A stretch of 64,000 nt of DNA, taken from the NCBI GenBank assembly GCA_021325515.1, contig JAJPHC010000034.1, positions 56,789 to 120,788 of the forward strand. Direction: 5' to 3'. Of the stretch, positions 32,534 through 43,984 are shown in pieces. The position numbers and the translations under genes were made by a program. The notes under the pieces were generated by a model. That model saw nothing but the letters and a program-made list of their open reading frames with translations. It was not told where the DNA came from and did not search any database. Each line of letters starts with the position of its first letter. The first letter of the stretch is position 1. Source of the stretch: Acidobacteriota bacterium. Its GTDB lineage: Bacteria; Acidobacteriota; Thermoanaerobaculia; Gp7-AA8.

Positions 32534-34633
32534 GTGACCACGAAGATCCGGCGTTACACGCTCAAGCAGCCTGTCAAACCGCAGAAGCAGTATCGCGTCC
32601 ACTACGAAGAGGAGCTCAATTCCGAGCAGCTCGAGGTCGTGATGGCCGGCGATGGTCCGCTGCTCGTCATCGCCGGAGCCGGCTCGGGGAAGACACGGAC
32701 GCTCACCTACCGCGTCTCGCGCCTGATCGAAGACGGCGTCGATCCGTCGGACATCCTCCTCGTCACCTTCACGAACAAGGCATCGCGCGAGATGCTGAGC
32801 CGCGTCGAACAGCTCGTGACGATCGACACGCGGCGGATCTGGGGCGGCACATTCCACTCCATCGGCAACCGCCTTCTGCGCCGTTACGCCGAGCCGCTCG
32901 GCTATCGCAGCAATTTCTCGATTCTCGACGACGAAGACGCGAAGGAAATGATGGAATCGGCGATCTCCTCGCTCGGGATCAAGACGCTCGAAAAGCGCTT
33001 CCCGAAAGGCGACGTCCTCCTCGATCTCTACTCCTTCGTGCTGAACACGCGCACGCCGCTGGAGATCCAGCTCGAGAACGAATACCCGCACTTCGCGAAC
33101 TATCGCGACGAGATCCTCAACGTCTTTCGCCGCTACCGCGAGCGGAAGAAGGAGGCGAACGCGATGGACTTCGACGATCTTCTCCTCAACTGGAAGTTGC
33201 TGCTCGACGACCATCCCGAGCTCGCCGAGCCGCTCAAGCGCAAGTTCCGCACGATCCTCGTCGACGAATATCAGGACACGAACAAGCTGCAGGCGGAGAT
33301 CATCGATGCGATGTCATCGGTGCGGCGCAACGTGATGGTGGTCGGCGACGACGCGCAGTCGATCTATTCGTTTCGCGGCGCGTCGTTCGAAAACATCCTG
33401 ACGTTCCCGCTGCGCTTCCCCGATACCACGATCTACAAGCTGGAGACGAATTACCGCTCGACGCGGCAGATCCTCGCGCTGGCGAACGCATCGATCGCCG
33501 CCAATCGCTTTCAATTCCGGAAAGAACTGCAGGCCGTGCGCGGCGACGGCCCGGAGCCTGCGGTCGTGGGCGTCGACGATGTGTTCGAGCAGGCCTCGTT
33601 CGTCGCACAGCGGATCCTCGAGCTGCGCGACGAGGGAGAGAAACTCTCGGACATCGCGGTGCTCTATCGCTCGCACTATCAATCGCTCGAGCTGCAGATG
33701 GAGCTGTCGCGGCGGCTGATTCCCTACGAGATCCGCAGCGGCGTCCGCTTCTTCGAGCAGGCGCACATCAAGGATGTCCTCGCCTATCTCAAGATCGTGA
33801 CGAACGCGCGCGACGAGCTGTCGTGGAAGCGGATGCTGAAGTTGTATCCGAAGATCGGAGAGAAGACGGCCGCAGAAGTCTGGGGGCGAATCTCGACGCA
33901 CACCAATCCTCTGGACGCGTTTCTTCGCTCCTCACCCGCCACCGCCGCCAGCGGCGCGAGGGGGACGGCCGGCTCGCTCGAATCCGCGCGGTCGGTGTTG
34001 CGCCTCATCTCGTCCGAGTCGATGAAGCACAATCCGTCGGAATCGATCCGCCTCGTCGTCGAACGCGGCTATGCGGACTATGCGCGGTCGAAGTTTCCGA
34101 ACGCGCAGGCGCGGCTCGACGATCTGGAGCAGCTCTCGCAATACGCGCTGCGCTACGAAGACGTCGAGCAGTTTCTCGATGAGGTCGCGCTGGCGAATCC
34201 AATCGCCGGCGAAGACACCGCGGTCGTCGGTCCCGAAGACGAGAAGATCGTGCTCTCGTCGGTGCATCAGGCGAAGGGGCTGGAGTGGCGGATCGTCTTC
34301 GTGATCTGGCTCGCCGACGGGCGCTTCCCGTCACAACGCGCGCTGCGCGTTCCGGGCGGCATCATCCGAGTCGACCCGGCACGCGTGCATGCGGAGCTGC
34401 CGCTCCTCGAAGGAACGGTCGAGGGCACCGAGCCGCAGGAGCTCGTGATCCCCGGCGAAGAAGAAGAGCGGCGCCTGTTCTACGTCGCCGTGACCCGCGC
34501 ACAACAGGAGCTCTATCTCGTCTTTCCGGTGATGGCGCGCGATCGCGGTGGAATGGACGTGCTGATGGAGCCCTCGCGATTCGTCCGGGAGCTGCCGGGT
34601 GAGCTCTACGAGAAGTGGGTGATCGACGCGTAG
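32534..34633 (+). CDS. UvrD/Rep/PcrA-family ATP-dependent DNA helicase
   Basis: 699 residues from GTG. Superfamily 1A motifs are in order: A-G-A-G-S-G-K-T (I), T-F-T-N-K-A (Ia), D-E-Y-Q-D-T-N (II), G-D-D-A-Q-S-I-Y-S-F-R-G-A (III), L-E-T-N-Y-R-S (IV), H-Q-A-K-G-L-E-W (V), V-A-V-T-R-A (VI). A low-complexity stretch S-P-A-T-A-A-S-G-A-R-G-T-A-G around residue 475 looks like a linker or insertion. There is no nuclease domain. The enzyme unwinds 3'-5' in repair or replication restart. Confidence 0.95.
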   Translation: MTTKIRRYTLKQPVKPQKQYRVHYEEELNSEQLEVVMAGDGPLLVIAGAGSGKTRTLTYRVSRLIEDGVDPSDILLVTFTNKASREMLSRVEQLVTIDTRRIWGGTFHSIGNRLLRRYAEPLGYRSNFSILDDEDAKEMMESAISSLGIKTLEKRFPKGDVLLDLYSFVLNTRTPLEIQLENEYPHFANYRDEILNVFRRYRERKKEANAMDFDDLLLNWKLLLDDHPELAEPLKRKFRTILVDEYQDTNKLQAEIIDAMSSVRRNVMVVGDDAQSIYSFRGASFENILTFPLRFPDTTIYKLETNYRSTRQILALANASIAANRFQFRKELQAVRGDGPEPAVVGVDDVFEQASFVAQRILELRDEGEKLSDIAVLYRSHYQSLELQMELSRRLIPYEIRSGVRFFEQAHIKDVLAYLKIVTNARDELSWKRMLKLYPKIGEKTAAEVWGRISTHTNPLDAFLRSSPATAASGARGTAGSLESARSVLRLISSESMKHNPSESIRLVVERGYADYARSKFPNAQARLDDLEQLSQYALRYEDVEQFLDEVALANPIAGEDTAVVGPEDEKIVLSSVHQAKGLEWRIVFVIWLADGRFPSQRALRVPGGIIRVDPARVHAELPLLEGTVEGTEPQELVIPGEEEERRLFYVAVTRAQQELYLVFPVMARDRGGMDVLMEPSRFVRELPGELYEKWVIDA

Positions 34634-34639
34634 GTTTTT

Positions 34640-36520
34640 CTACACCAGGCGGGCGAATCGTGTGTTGAGGCGCGGAAAATCCACTCCGTACGCGACGTAC
34701 GTGAAGATCCCGACGAGGGAGGCGGCTAACCATCCGTTGCCGCCGAGTGGCACGGGCGCCGGGGCAGGCGTGCTCCCTGCCGCCATCACCGCCGCGCCAG
34801 CCAGCACGCTCACGATCGCCAGCCATTGATAGATCCGCAGCCCGCCAACGATCCTGGTCTGAGGCTCGCCCCGATAATGTTCTTCGACGAAGCGGCCGAG
34901 CCCGGCGAGGATCAGGGATGAGCCGGCGATGAACTGCAGCGGAGCGTTAGCCGTCCAGAGCCGCCACAGCAGCACGAGACAGAGCAGACTCCAGACGATC
35001 GAATACAACTGCGTCGCATGGACCGATCGCGACGCGAGGTCCGACAGCCGCGTCACGCGCGAGCGCGGATGCGCGTAGCGGATCCCGAGCCCCTCCTCGA
35101 TCGCCCGCCCATGACAACAACCCTGCACGAGACAGCGGCAGCGTCCAAACGCGACGACGATCGTTGAAGCGACTGCGTAGGCGGCAAGCATCCGCCACGG
35201 GTCGCCCGTCAACAGGATCGCGATCGACGCGCCGAGCAGTCCGCCGTAGTAACCGAAGGGCCGCAGCAGCATCGGAGAGCCCTCGATGAACTGCGCCCAG
35301 AGTGCCGCGCCGGTGATCGTGGCGATCGCAACAGCGGCCGCCGCGGCCGCCATCCCGCCGCTCAACGTCACCACGAGGAGAATGCCGGCGAAGGAGCCCA
35401 TCGCGGCGTACACACCATGGCTCATCGCCCGCACAACGCCCGCATCCCACTCCTGCCAGGAGTTGGCCAGACGCTCCGTCGCGCGAAGGATGCCTCGCGC
35501 GATTCGCTCCGCGTTGATGATGACGAGGCCCACCGCCGCGCCGGCAACGAGATCGCGCAGCGCGTGCATGCCCGTCGTCGCGCAACTGACCGAGATCGCG
35601 ATCGCCAGCGTCCACCAGAAAGCCCGCCATCTCGGCATCGCATTCGCCGCGATGACCGCCCAGATCACATGAAACGCGGGGAACGCGGTCACCGGCGTGT
35701 CGAACTTGCGCTCCCACAGCATCAGCATCGTGAACAGGCTGCCGTCGGGAGCAGGTTTCGGAACGACGATCACCGGAATCACGAGATACGAGATCGTGAC
35801 GATCACGATGGCGAGCCATCCCTGAATCGCGAATCTGCGCAACTGACGGCGTGTGTCGAGCAGCATCGGCACGGCGAGCACCAGCGGATAGTCGAGAAAG
35901 TAGATCAGCTCCGTCCATGGAAGGGTCGGCACCGCAGCGTCGGCCCTTCCCCACCCGCTTCGCGCGTCGTGCGGAATGCCGAAGGCATTCACGGCAAAGA
36001 ATGCGATGAGCCACGGCAGCAGCACGATGAAGTAGATCGCCAGGCGATCGCTGAAATCCGCACGCACATCGCCCGGAGCGGGCAGGTGCAGCAGCGGCGG
36101 GCGTTCCGCAACGCCGTAGCGCCGCTCCGTCCCTTCGCGCTCGAAGCCCGCAACGAACGCGATGCAGCAAAAAGTCAGGAGCGGCGTAGCCAGCCAGATG
36201 CCCGCCGGGCTGCGAAGTGCGATGGAGAGGCCCGCGCAAATGAGAACCGATCCGGCGTAGAGAGGATCGTTCATCAGCCGGTACATTCCACCCGATGCAC
36301 GCCGCTCGGGTGGAAATGGACTCATCGGCCATCCATGACCGAATCGCCGCAAGTCGACGACCGCGAGCAGTGCGATCAGCGCGCCGAGAATCGCAACGGC
36401 GAGCCCTGCTGATTGCGAGGCTACCTGCGGCAGCACGAGCAGCGAGTCCATCCGCATGCTCCAGACGGCCAGCAGAAGCGGCAGCACGATCGCGAAGAGA
36501 AGTCCGTAGATCAGCTTCAT
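34640..36520 (-). CDS. Polytopic protein joining ICMT-like, PAP2-like and Lgt-like domains
   Basis: 626 residues, about 17 membrane helices. Residues 1-150 resemble isoprenylcysteine/phospholipid methyltransferases (Y-R-L-M-N-D-P-L-Y-A-G). Residues 170-395 resemble a PAP2/inositol-phosphorylceramide-synthase core (A-F-P-A-F-H then G-M-H-A-L-R-D-L-V-A-G). Residues 405-600 carry prolipoprotein diacylglyceryl transferase marks: G-R-C-R-C-L-V-Q-G-C-C-H-G, H-A-T-Q-L-Y-S, G-R-F-V-E-E-H-Y-R-G and I-Y-Q-W. Domain calls rest on motifs only. It is coupled by ATGA to the gene upstream. A role in lipid head-group or lipoprotein modification is inferred. Confidence 0.7.
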   Translation of the reverse strand: MKLIYGLLFAIVLPLLLAVWSMRMDSLLVLPQVASQSAGLAVAILGALIALLAVVDLRRFGHGWPMSPFPPERRASGGMYRLMNDPLYAGSVLICAGLSIALRSPAGIWLATPLLTFCCIAFVAGFEREGTERRYGVAERPPLLHLPAPGDVRADFSDRLAIYFIVLLPWLIAFFAVNAFGIPHDARSGWGRADAAVPTLPWTELIYFLDYPLVLAVPMLLDTRRQLRRFAIQGWLAIVIVTISYLVIPVIVVPKPAPDGSLFTMLMLWERKFDTPVTAFPAFHVIWAVIAANAMPRWRAFWWTLAIAISVSCATTGMHALRDLVAGAAVGLVIINAERIARGILRATERLANSWQEWDAGVVRAMSHGVYAAMGSFAGILLVVTLSGGMAAAAAAVAIATITGAALWAQFIEGSPMLLRPFGYYGGLLGASIAILLTGDPWRMLAAYAVASTIVVAFGRCRCLVQGCCHGRAIEEGLGIRYAHPRSRVTRLSDLASRSVHATQLYSIVWSLLCLVLLWRLWTANAPLQFIAGSSLILAGLGRFVEEHYRGEPQTRIVGGLRIYQWLAIVSVLAGAAVMAAGSTPAPAPVPLGGNGWLAASLVGIFTYVAYGVDFPRLNTRFARLV

Positions 36521-37029
36521 CCGAACCTCACCACTTCGTGCACCGCCCACGCGGAGCCGACGCGGCCGCACCACTTCTGTTCGTGCGCATCCGCAATTCG
36601 CTTCGGGAGGCCGGGAATCGGAATCGTGTCGCCCAGCCGCTGGTCGCGAATCGTGCGGTTTTCGGCCGGCTCGGGAAGCGCGGCCTCCGAGCGAATTCCA
36701 TCGATGAGCAGGCGTTTGAACGGATGCGGTCCGCGCCACTCGATCCACGTCATCGACTGGCTGGCATCGACAACGCGCCCCCAGCGCAACTCATCGATCG
36801 GCACCTCCCACGGCGCAATCTCGAGCTCGAGGACCTCGGCGTAGCCGTCGCCGCGCATCGCTCCGATCCGCGCATCCGCCGCGGGCTGTTCGCATCGCCA
36901 GCGGACGCCGTCGATCAGCGTCTCTTCATACGCGGGTGCGCGGCGAACGAGCTCGGCATCGATGCCGAGCCGCGGCGAATGCCATGTGATCCGATCGCGA
37001 TCGACGGCCGGCGGTTCGCCTCCGCGCAT
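36517..37029 (-). CDS. Unknown protein; coding text continues upstream without a normal start
   Basis: From the only in-frame ATG the product is 170 residues, soluble, rich in Trp and Arg (W-H-S-P-R-L-G, T-W-I-E-W-R-G-P-H-P). The frame stays open for 53 more codons upstream to a TAG at 37189-37191, and that stretch reads like protein (K-W-Y-L-D-C-V-D-G-A-G-N-V, A-Y-W-A-R-L-R-W, L-R-Y-A-S-V-L-W). No ATG, GTG or TTG occurs in it. The gene may use a rare start, or may be broken. Its stop overlaps the start of the three-domain membrane protein. I do not recognise the family. Confidence 0.6.
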   Translation of the reverse strand: MRGGEPPAVDRDRITWHSPRLGIDAELVRRAPAYEETLIDGVRWRCEQPAADARIGAMRGDGYAEVLELEIAPWEVPIDELRWGRVVDASQSMTWIEWRGPHPFKRLLIDGIRSEAALPEPAENRTIRDQRLGDTIPIPGLPKRIADAHEQKWCGRVGSAWAVHEVVRFG

Positions 37030-37198
37030 CGTCTCGATCGTCCGCCCCGGCGACCAGAGGACGCTCGCGTAACGGAGCGAGAGTTTCTTCCAACGCAGCC
37101 GGGCCCAATACGCGATGCAGACATTGCCCGCGCCGTCGACGCAGTCGAGATACCACTTCGTGAGGAAGAGAGTGGACGTGTGTGTATGCTACGCCGCA

Positions 37199-37867
37199 AT
37201 GCGTCTACTTCTCATCTCCTCATCGAACGTTCACGGCTACGGCTACCTAGATCATGCCGAGCCTTTCATTCTCGACTTTCTCGGCGGCCGCCGCCGTGTC
37301 GCCTTCATCCCGTTCGCGGCACACGATCACGCGCGTTACACCGGCGTCGTGCGCGAACGGATGGCGAAGATGAATGTGGAAGTCCTCGATGCCGATGCCA
37401 TCGACGGCGCCGAGGCGATCTTCACCGGCGGCGGCAACACGTTTCGGCTGCTGAAGACGCTCTACGAACGCAATCTGATCGGCCGCATCCGCGAGCTCGT
37501 GCGCAGCGGAGTCTTCTACATGGGCTCGAGCGCCGGCACGAACATCGCCGGCCCGACGATCAAGACGACGAATGACATGCCGATCGTCTGGCCGCCATCG
37601 CTCGATGCGCTGGGCCTCGTCCCTTTCCAGATCAATCCGCACTACCTCGATCCCGATCCGGCTTCGACGCATCGCGGCGAGACGCGCGAGGAGCGCATCC
37701 GCGAGTTTCATGAAGAGAACGCGACGCCTGTCGTGGGGCTTCGCGAGGGTGGAATGCTGCGCGTCGAAGACGCAGTCGTGCGGCTCGTGGGTTCGTCCGC
37801 TGCGCGTCTGTTCCAGCGAGGTCAGCCGCCGCTCGAGATTCAGCCGGGAGCTCTGCTCGAGCTCTAG
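37199..37867 (+). CDS. pepE: Peptidase E (alpha-aspartyl dipeptidase, S51)
   Basis: 222 residues from the ATG before R-L-L-L-I-S-S-S-N. The nucleophile motif G-S-S-A-G-T-N-I-A-G-P-T-I-K-T-T-N-D-M-P is nearly identical to the PepE signature, and I-N-P-H-Y-L-D supplies the His. G-G-G-N-T-F-R-L precedes it. The enzyme cleaves dipeptides with N-terminal aspartate. It is divergent from the unknown gene by about ten bases, so its promoter must lie within that reading frame. Confidence 0.95.
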   Translation: MRLLLISSSNVHGYGYLDHAEPFILDFLGGRRRVAFIPFAAHDHARYTGVVRERMAKMNVEVLDADAIDGAEAIFTGGGNTFRLLKTLYERNLIGRIRELVRSGVFYMGSSAGTNIAGPTIKTTNDMPIVWPPSLDALGLVPFQINPHYLDPDPASTHRGETREERIREFHEENATPVVGLREGGMLRVEDAVVRLVGSSAARLFQRGQPPLEIQPGALLEL

Positions 37868-37892
37868 TTAGCAGATACAATCACTGCTACCC

Positions 37893-38660
37893 ATGTCCAC
37901 CATCCTGATCGTCGACGACAACCCGATGTTTCTCAGGGAAGCATCGAAGATGTGCGAGCGCGAGGGGTTCTCGACACTGACGGCAGGTTCATGGAGCGAG
38001 CTCAACACGATCCTCGCCGATCGCCTCCCCGACCTGGTGCTGATGGACATCGAAATGCCGAGCATTCCGGGACATCGTCTCGGCCAGTTCATCCGGGCGC
38101 GCTATCGCGTTCCGATCGTGCTCGTCTCCGGCCATTCCGAGGATCGCCTCAAGCAACTCTTCTCGGCGTCGGACGCGGACGGTTGGATCTGCAAGCCGCT
38201 GACGCGCGACAAGCTCATCGCAGCCGTCTCCCGATTCATGGATCCGAAGCCGGACCCATCGAAGGACGAGGGAAAGCCGGCCGCTGCCGGCAGCCGCCCC
38301 ACGGTGCTGCTCATCGAAGATGAAGCGTTGATCGCGTCGCGGATCGAATCGGCACTCGCGCCGACGAGCGAGATCACCGTCGCCGAAGATGGCGAATCGG
38401 CGATCGAGAAGCTCTGGACCGGCAGCTACGACTGCATCCTGCTGGATCTGATGCTGCCGCGTCTCAGCGGCTTCGATGTCGTGCGGCATCTCATGATGCG
38501 GCGTCCGGAGCTGTTGAAGGCGACGGTGATCATGACCGCGGCCGGCGATGCCTCGCTGCAGTTCATCGACGCAAACGCAATCGGCCGCGTGTTGCGGAAG
38601 CCGTTCGACATCGGAACCTTGCCGGGGGTCGTGGCCGAGGTCGCCGCGGCGTCTCGATGA
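37893..38660 (+). CDS. Two-receiver response regulator
   Basis: 255 residues. Receiver 1 (about 1-115) has D-D-N, phospho-acceptor L-M-D-I-E-M-P and C-K-P-L; receiver 2 (about 133-250) has E-D-E, L-L-D-L-M-L-P, T-A-A and R-K-P-F. Both carry all key residues, joined by a Pro/Lys-rich linker. There is no output domain, so it likely passes a signal by phosphotransfer or protein contact. No histidine kinase lies nearby. It sits 15 bases before clpS. Confidence 0.92.
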   Translation: MSTILIVDDNPMFLREASKMCEREGFSTLTAGSWSELNTILADRLPDLVLMDIEMPSIPGHRLGQFIRARYRVPIVLVSGHSEDRLKQLFSASDADGWICKPLTRDKLIAAVSRFMDPKPDPSKDEGKPAAAGSRPTVLLIEDEALIASRIESALAPTSEITVAEDGESAIEKLWTGSYDCILLDLMLPRLSGFDVVRHLMMRRPELLKATVIMTAAGDASLQFIDANAIGRVLRKPFDIGTLPGVVAEVAAASR

Positions 38661-38675
38661 TCGGATAATTGGCAG

Positions 38676-38984
38676 ATGTTGCCGCCGCAGTATGAAGAGG
38701 CTCCGGTCGCCGAGAGCCAGGAAAAGGTCGAAGAGCCGCCGCTCTACCAGGTCCTCCTCCACAACGACGATTTCACGACCATGGACTTCGTCGTCTGGAT
38801 CCTCACCTCCGTCTTCAACATGAACGAGGATGAAGCGGTCCGCGTGATGTTCAACGTGCACGTGCAGGGCGTCGGCGTCGCCGGCATCTACACGTTCGAA
38901 GTGGCGCAGATGAAAGTCGAGAAGACGATCACGCTCGCGCGGGAGCACGAGTATCCGCTGCTCTGCACGATGGAGAAGGTATGA
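38676..38984 (+). CDS. clpS: ATP-dependent Clp protease adaptor ClpS
   Basis: 102 residues. The core begins Y-Q-V-L-L-H-N-D-D-F-T-T-M-D-F-V, the ClpS signature whose N-D-D holds the alpha-amino group of N-degrons, followed by V-M-F-N-V-H-V-Q-G and T-F-E-V-A-Q-M-K-V. ClpS delivers proteins with Leu, Phe, Tyr or Trp N-termini to ClpA. clpA follows by 46 bases. The acidic N-terminal extension (20 residues) is the part that enters the ClpA pore. Confidence 0.97.
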   Translation: MLPPQYEEAPVAESQEKVEEPPLYQVLLHNDDFTTMDFVVWILTSVFNMNEDEAVRVMFNVHVQGVGVAGIYTFEVAQMKVEKTITLAREHEYPLLCTMEKV

Positions 38985-39030
38985 GCGGGCGAAATCCAAC
39001 TCCGCGCCTCAGCGTTATCCCTGTCGCATC

Positions 39031-41261
<2,231 letters not shown>

Positions 41262-41262
<1 letters not shown>

Positions 41263-41918
41263 TGCGCGCGCGGCTGCTCGTTTTCGGCCTTCTGCTGCTG
41301 TGGTGCTGCGGATTGTTAGCCGCGCGGATCGTGAAGACGGGCAGCCTCGCTTATGCGTTCATGGCCTGGAATCTCTTCCTCGCCGTCATCCCGGCACTCG
41401 CGGCGATGGCCTTCGTCCTCAGCCGCAATACCGCGGCGCGCGCGGCGATGTTCGTCGTCTGGCTGCTGTTTCTCCCCAACGCACCGTACATCGCGACGGA
41501 CTTCGTACACCTCCGGCCGCGGCCCGGCGCGCCGCTCTGGTTCGACATCGCGCTGCTGCTGTCCTGCGCCGCCACCGGCATCCTCCTCGCCTTCACCTCG
41601 GTCGCCGACGTGCAGTCGGTCGTCGAGTCGAAATTCGGCAGGCGGGCCGGCTGGGCCTTCTCGCTCTTCATCCTCGTCCTCTGCGGCTTCGGCATCTACC
41701 TCGGCCGTTTCCTGCGCTGGAACAGTTGGGACGTCATGACCGACCCGCTCGACACGATGAGCTATCTCGCGGCGTCGGCCGCGCACCCCGCCGAGCATCC
41801 GCGCACGTTCGGCGTCACGCTCATCTACGGCATCATGCTCGCACTCGGGTATGCAGCCTTCCATGCGACACGGAGGGCTGACCTGTCGGTAAGATCGTCG
41901 CATGTCCCGCTTCCCTGA
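41262..41918 (+). CDS. DUF1361-family membrane protein
   Basis: 218 residues, six or seven membrane helices. F-M-A-W-N-L-F-L-A-V-I-P, L-F-L-P-N-A-P-Y-I-A-T-D-F and Y-L-G-R-F-L-R-W-N-S-W-D are the conserved DUF1361 marks. The function is unknown. It overlaps clpA (TGATG) and the aat gene (17 bases), so it is locked between two N-degron genes. Whether that is functional or accidental is open. Confidence 0.88.
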
Positions 41919-42543
41919 TCCGCGCTACGTGCGCGGTGACATCATCGCCATCGGCGATGACCTGCGCGTCGAAACGCTGCGCGACGCCTATCGCCACGGC
42001 ATCTTCCCATGGCCGCATCCCGAGCTCGATACGCTGCCATGGTTCTCGCCGCGCCGCCGCGCGGTGATCTTCTTCGATGAATTGCACATCGGGCGCTCGC
42101 TGCGGAAGGCGATGAAGAAAGGCGAACTGACGTTCACGATCGACCGCGACTTCCCCGCCGTGATCCGCGCCTGTTCGCGCGTTCCGCGGCCCGAGCAGGA
42201 CGGGACATGGATCGAACCGGAGATCATCGATGCGTACATCGAGCTCCATCGCGCGGGCGATGCCCACAGCATGGAGGTGTGGCGCGGCGGGGAGCTCGCC
42301 GGCGGACTGTACGGCGTCGACTCCGGCGGCGTCTTCACCGGAGAGAGCATGTTCCATCTCGTGCCCGACGCATCGAAGCTCGCGCTGCTGTTTCTCATCG
42401 AACGGCTGAACGGAACCTGGATCGACTGCCAGGTGATGACGCCGCACATGGAGGCGCTCGGCGCACGCGAGATCACGCGGGGAAAGTTTCTCGATCTGCT
42501 GGCGATCGCGCAGTCGGATGCAACGCCGCTGTTCCGCCAGTGA
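41902..42543 (+). CDS. aat: Leucyl/phenylalanyl-tRNA-protein transferase
   Basis: 213 residues. Aat hallmarks are present: F-P-D-P-R near the start, A-Y-R-H-G-I-F-P-W, W-F-S-P-R-R-R-A-V, G-T-W-I-E-P-E-I-I-D-A-Y, H-S-M-E-V-W-R-G-G-E-L-A-G-G-L-Y-G and F-T-G-E-S-M-F-H. The enzyme adds Leu or Phe to N-terminal Lys or Arg, creating the N-degron that ClpS reads. Together with clpS and clpA it completes the bacterial N-degron pathway in one transcription unit. Confidence 0.97.
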   Translation: MSRFPDPRYVRGDIIAIGDDLRVETLRDAYRHGIFPWPHPELDTLPWFSPRRRAVIFFDELHIGRSLRKAMKKGELTFTIDRDFPAVIRACSRVPRPEQDGTWIEPEIIDAYIELHRAGDAHSMEVWRGGELAGGLYGVDSGGVFTGESMFHLVPDASKLALLFLIERLNGTWIDCQVMTPHMEALGAREITRGKFLDLLAIAQSDATPLFRQ

Positions 42544-42555
42544 CTCGAATCCGTC

Positions 42556-43950
42556 TCAGGATGACAGGCTCGCCGAATACAGGCGTGCGAGCTCGAATAC
42601 CCAGCGTCGCGGATTCTCTTCGTCGATCCGCTCGAGTGCCCTCGCCTCTTCCGGAAACTCCTTCTCGATCTGCGCGAGCAGCAACTCGTGCCCGCGCTCT
42701 TTCTTCGCGGTGCGAACCGCGTCGAGCACGAGTATGTTCGTCGTCCCTTCCCAGATGGGCAGCACCTGCGCATCGCGCAGCAGGCGCGGCATCGGACTCT
42801 CCTCGATGTACCCGTTCCCTCCGATCAGCTCCATCGCCTCGGAGACGCACGGCACGGCGAGCTTGCCGGTGACTGCTTTCGTCATCGGAGTCAGGATGCG
42901 CAGCATCCGCGCGCTGTCGGCATCGCCGGCATCCGCGCGCTCCATCGCGCCGATCGTCGCGAAGGTGAGCAGCATCGCGCGCTCGTGCTGCATCTCGAGG
43001 TCGCGAAGAACGTCGCGTGCGAGGGGCCACTCAATCACCGGCTTGCCGAACGCGCGCCGCCGCTCGATGTACCAGCGCGCTTCGTGAATCGCGCGTCCCA
43101 TCACCGCGATCGCGGCGACTGAGTTGTAAAGGCGCGAGAGATTGAGCATCTCGGTGATTGCCGCGAACCCGCCGACGAGCTCCGCCGGCGCATCCGTCAG
43201 CGTCACCTCACCCGTCGGCATCGAGCGGACGCCGAGCTTTTCCTTCAGCCGCTCGATCGTGACGCCGGGGTTGCCGCGCTGCAGCAGCAGATACGTCTGC
43301 AGGCCGCGCGTCCCTTGCGCGCCTCCTTCGGGACGCGCGGTGACCAGCACTGCGTCGGCGTCGACGTTCGAGCAGAACCACTTGTGGCCCGTCAGCCGGC
43401 CGTTGCGCTCCACGGTTTCGTTGGCCCCGACATCGGAGCCTCCCGCACGCTCAGTGAGAAACATGCCGCCCGTCCACAACGCCTCCCGATTCGTGGCGAT
43501 GAGCTGCGGCCGCACGCGATCGATCTGATCGCGTGTGCCGTAGCGCGTGAGGACGCGCGCGACGCCGTCGGTCATGCAGAGCGGGCAATAGAGGCCCATC
43601 TCCGCCATCGCGAAGAGATAGCCGAGGGCGAAGCCGAACGTGCGCGAATGGGCGGGAGGATCGGTGTAATTGACGGTGATCATTCCCGAGCCGTAGGCGA
43701 TCTCCTCCATCTCGCGGTAGGCGGGGTGATATTCGACGCTATTGACGCGATCGCCGCGCGCGTCATGCGTGATCAGCCGCGGCGACTCGCGATTTGCGAT
43801 CTGCGCGAGTGGCGCGACTTCTTTCGCAGCGCGCTCTCCCATCGCCGCGAGACGCGGCTCGCAGGCGGGATCGAGCCTGGTTCTGCAGATGCGCTGCAGC
43901 AGCGGCGACGCATCCCAATACGAAACATCCGGCGGATCAGGGATCTGCAT
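42556..43950 (-). CDS. Acyl-CoA dehydrogenase, AidB-like
   Basis: 464 residues from the ATG before Q-I-P-D-P-P; the longer frame overlaps the divergent gene. [14 protein letters not shown] and [13 protein letters not shown] match the AidB branch. R-R-A-F-G-K-P and [10 protein letters not shown] with P-R-L-L-R-D follow. AidB binds FAD and DNA and is linked to alkylation damage; many relatives are plain dehydrogenases. No alkylation-response genes are adjacent. Confidence 0.9.
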   Translation of the reverse strand: MQIPDPPDVSYWDASPLLQRICRTRLDPACEPRLAAMGERAAKEVAPLAQIANRESPRLITHDARGDRVNSVEYHPAYREMEEIAYGSGMITVNYTDPPAHSRTFGFALGYLFAMAEMGLYCPLCMTDGVARVLTRYGTRDQIDRVRPQLIATNREALWTGGMFLTERAGGSDVGANETVERNGRLTGHKWFCSNVDADAVLVTARPEGGAQGTRGLQTYLLLQRGNPGVTIERLKEKLGVRSMPTGEVTLTDAPAELVGGFAAITEMLNLSRLYNSVAAIAVMGRAIHEARWYIERRRAFGKPVIEWPLARDVLRDLEMQHERAMLLTFATIGAMERADAGDADSARMLRILTPMTKAVTGKLAVPCVSEAMELIGGNGYIEESPMPRLLRDAQVLPIWEGTTNILVLDAVRTAKKERGHELLLAQIEKEFPEEARALERIDEENPRRWVFELARLYSASLSS

Positions 43951-43984
43951 CGGATGATGATAGTTGCGGCGTACACTCTGTCGC

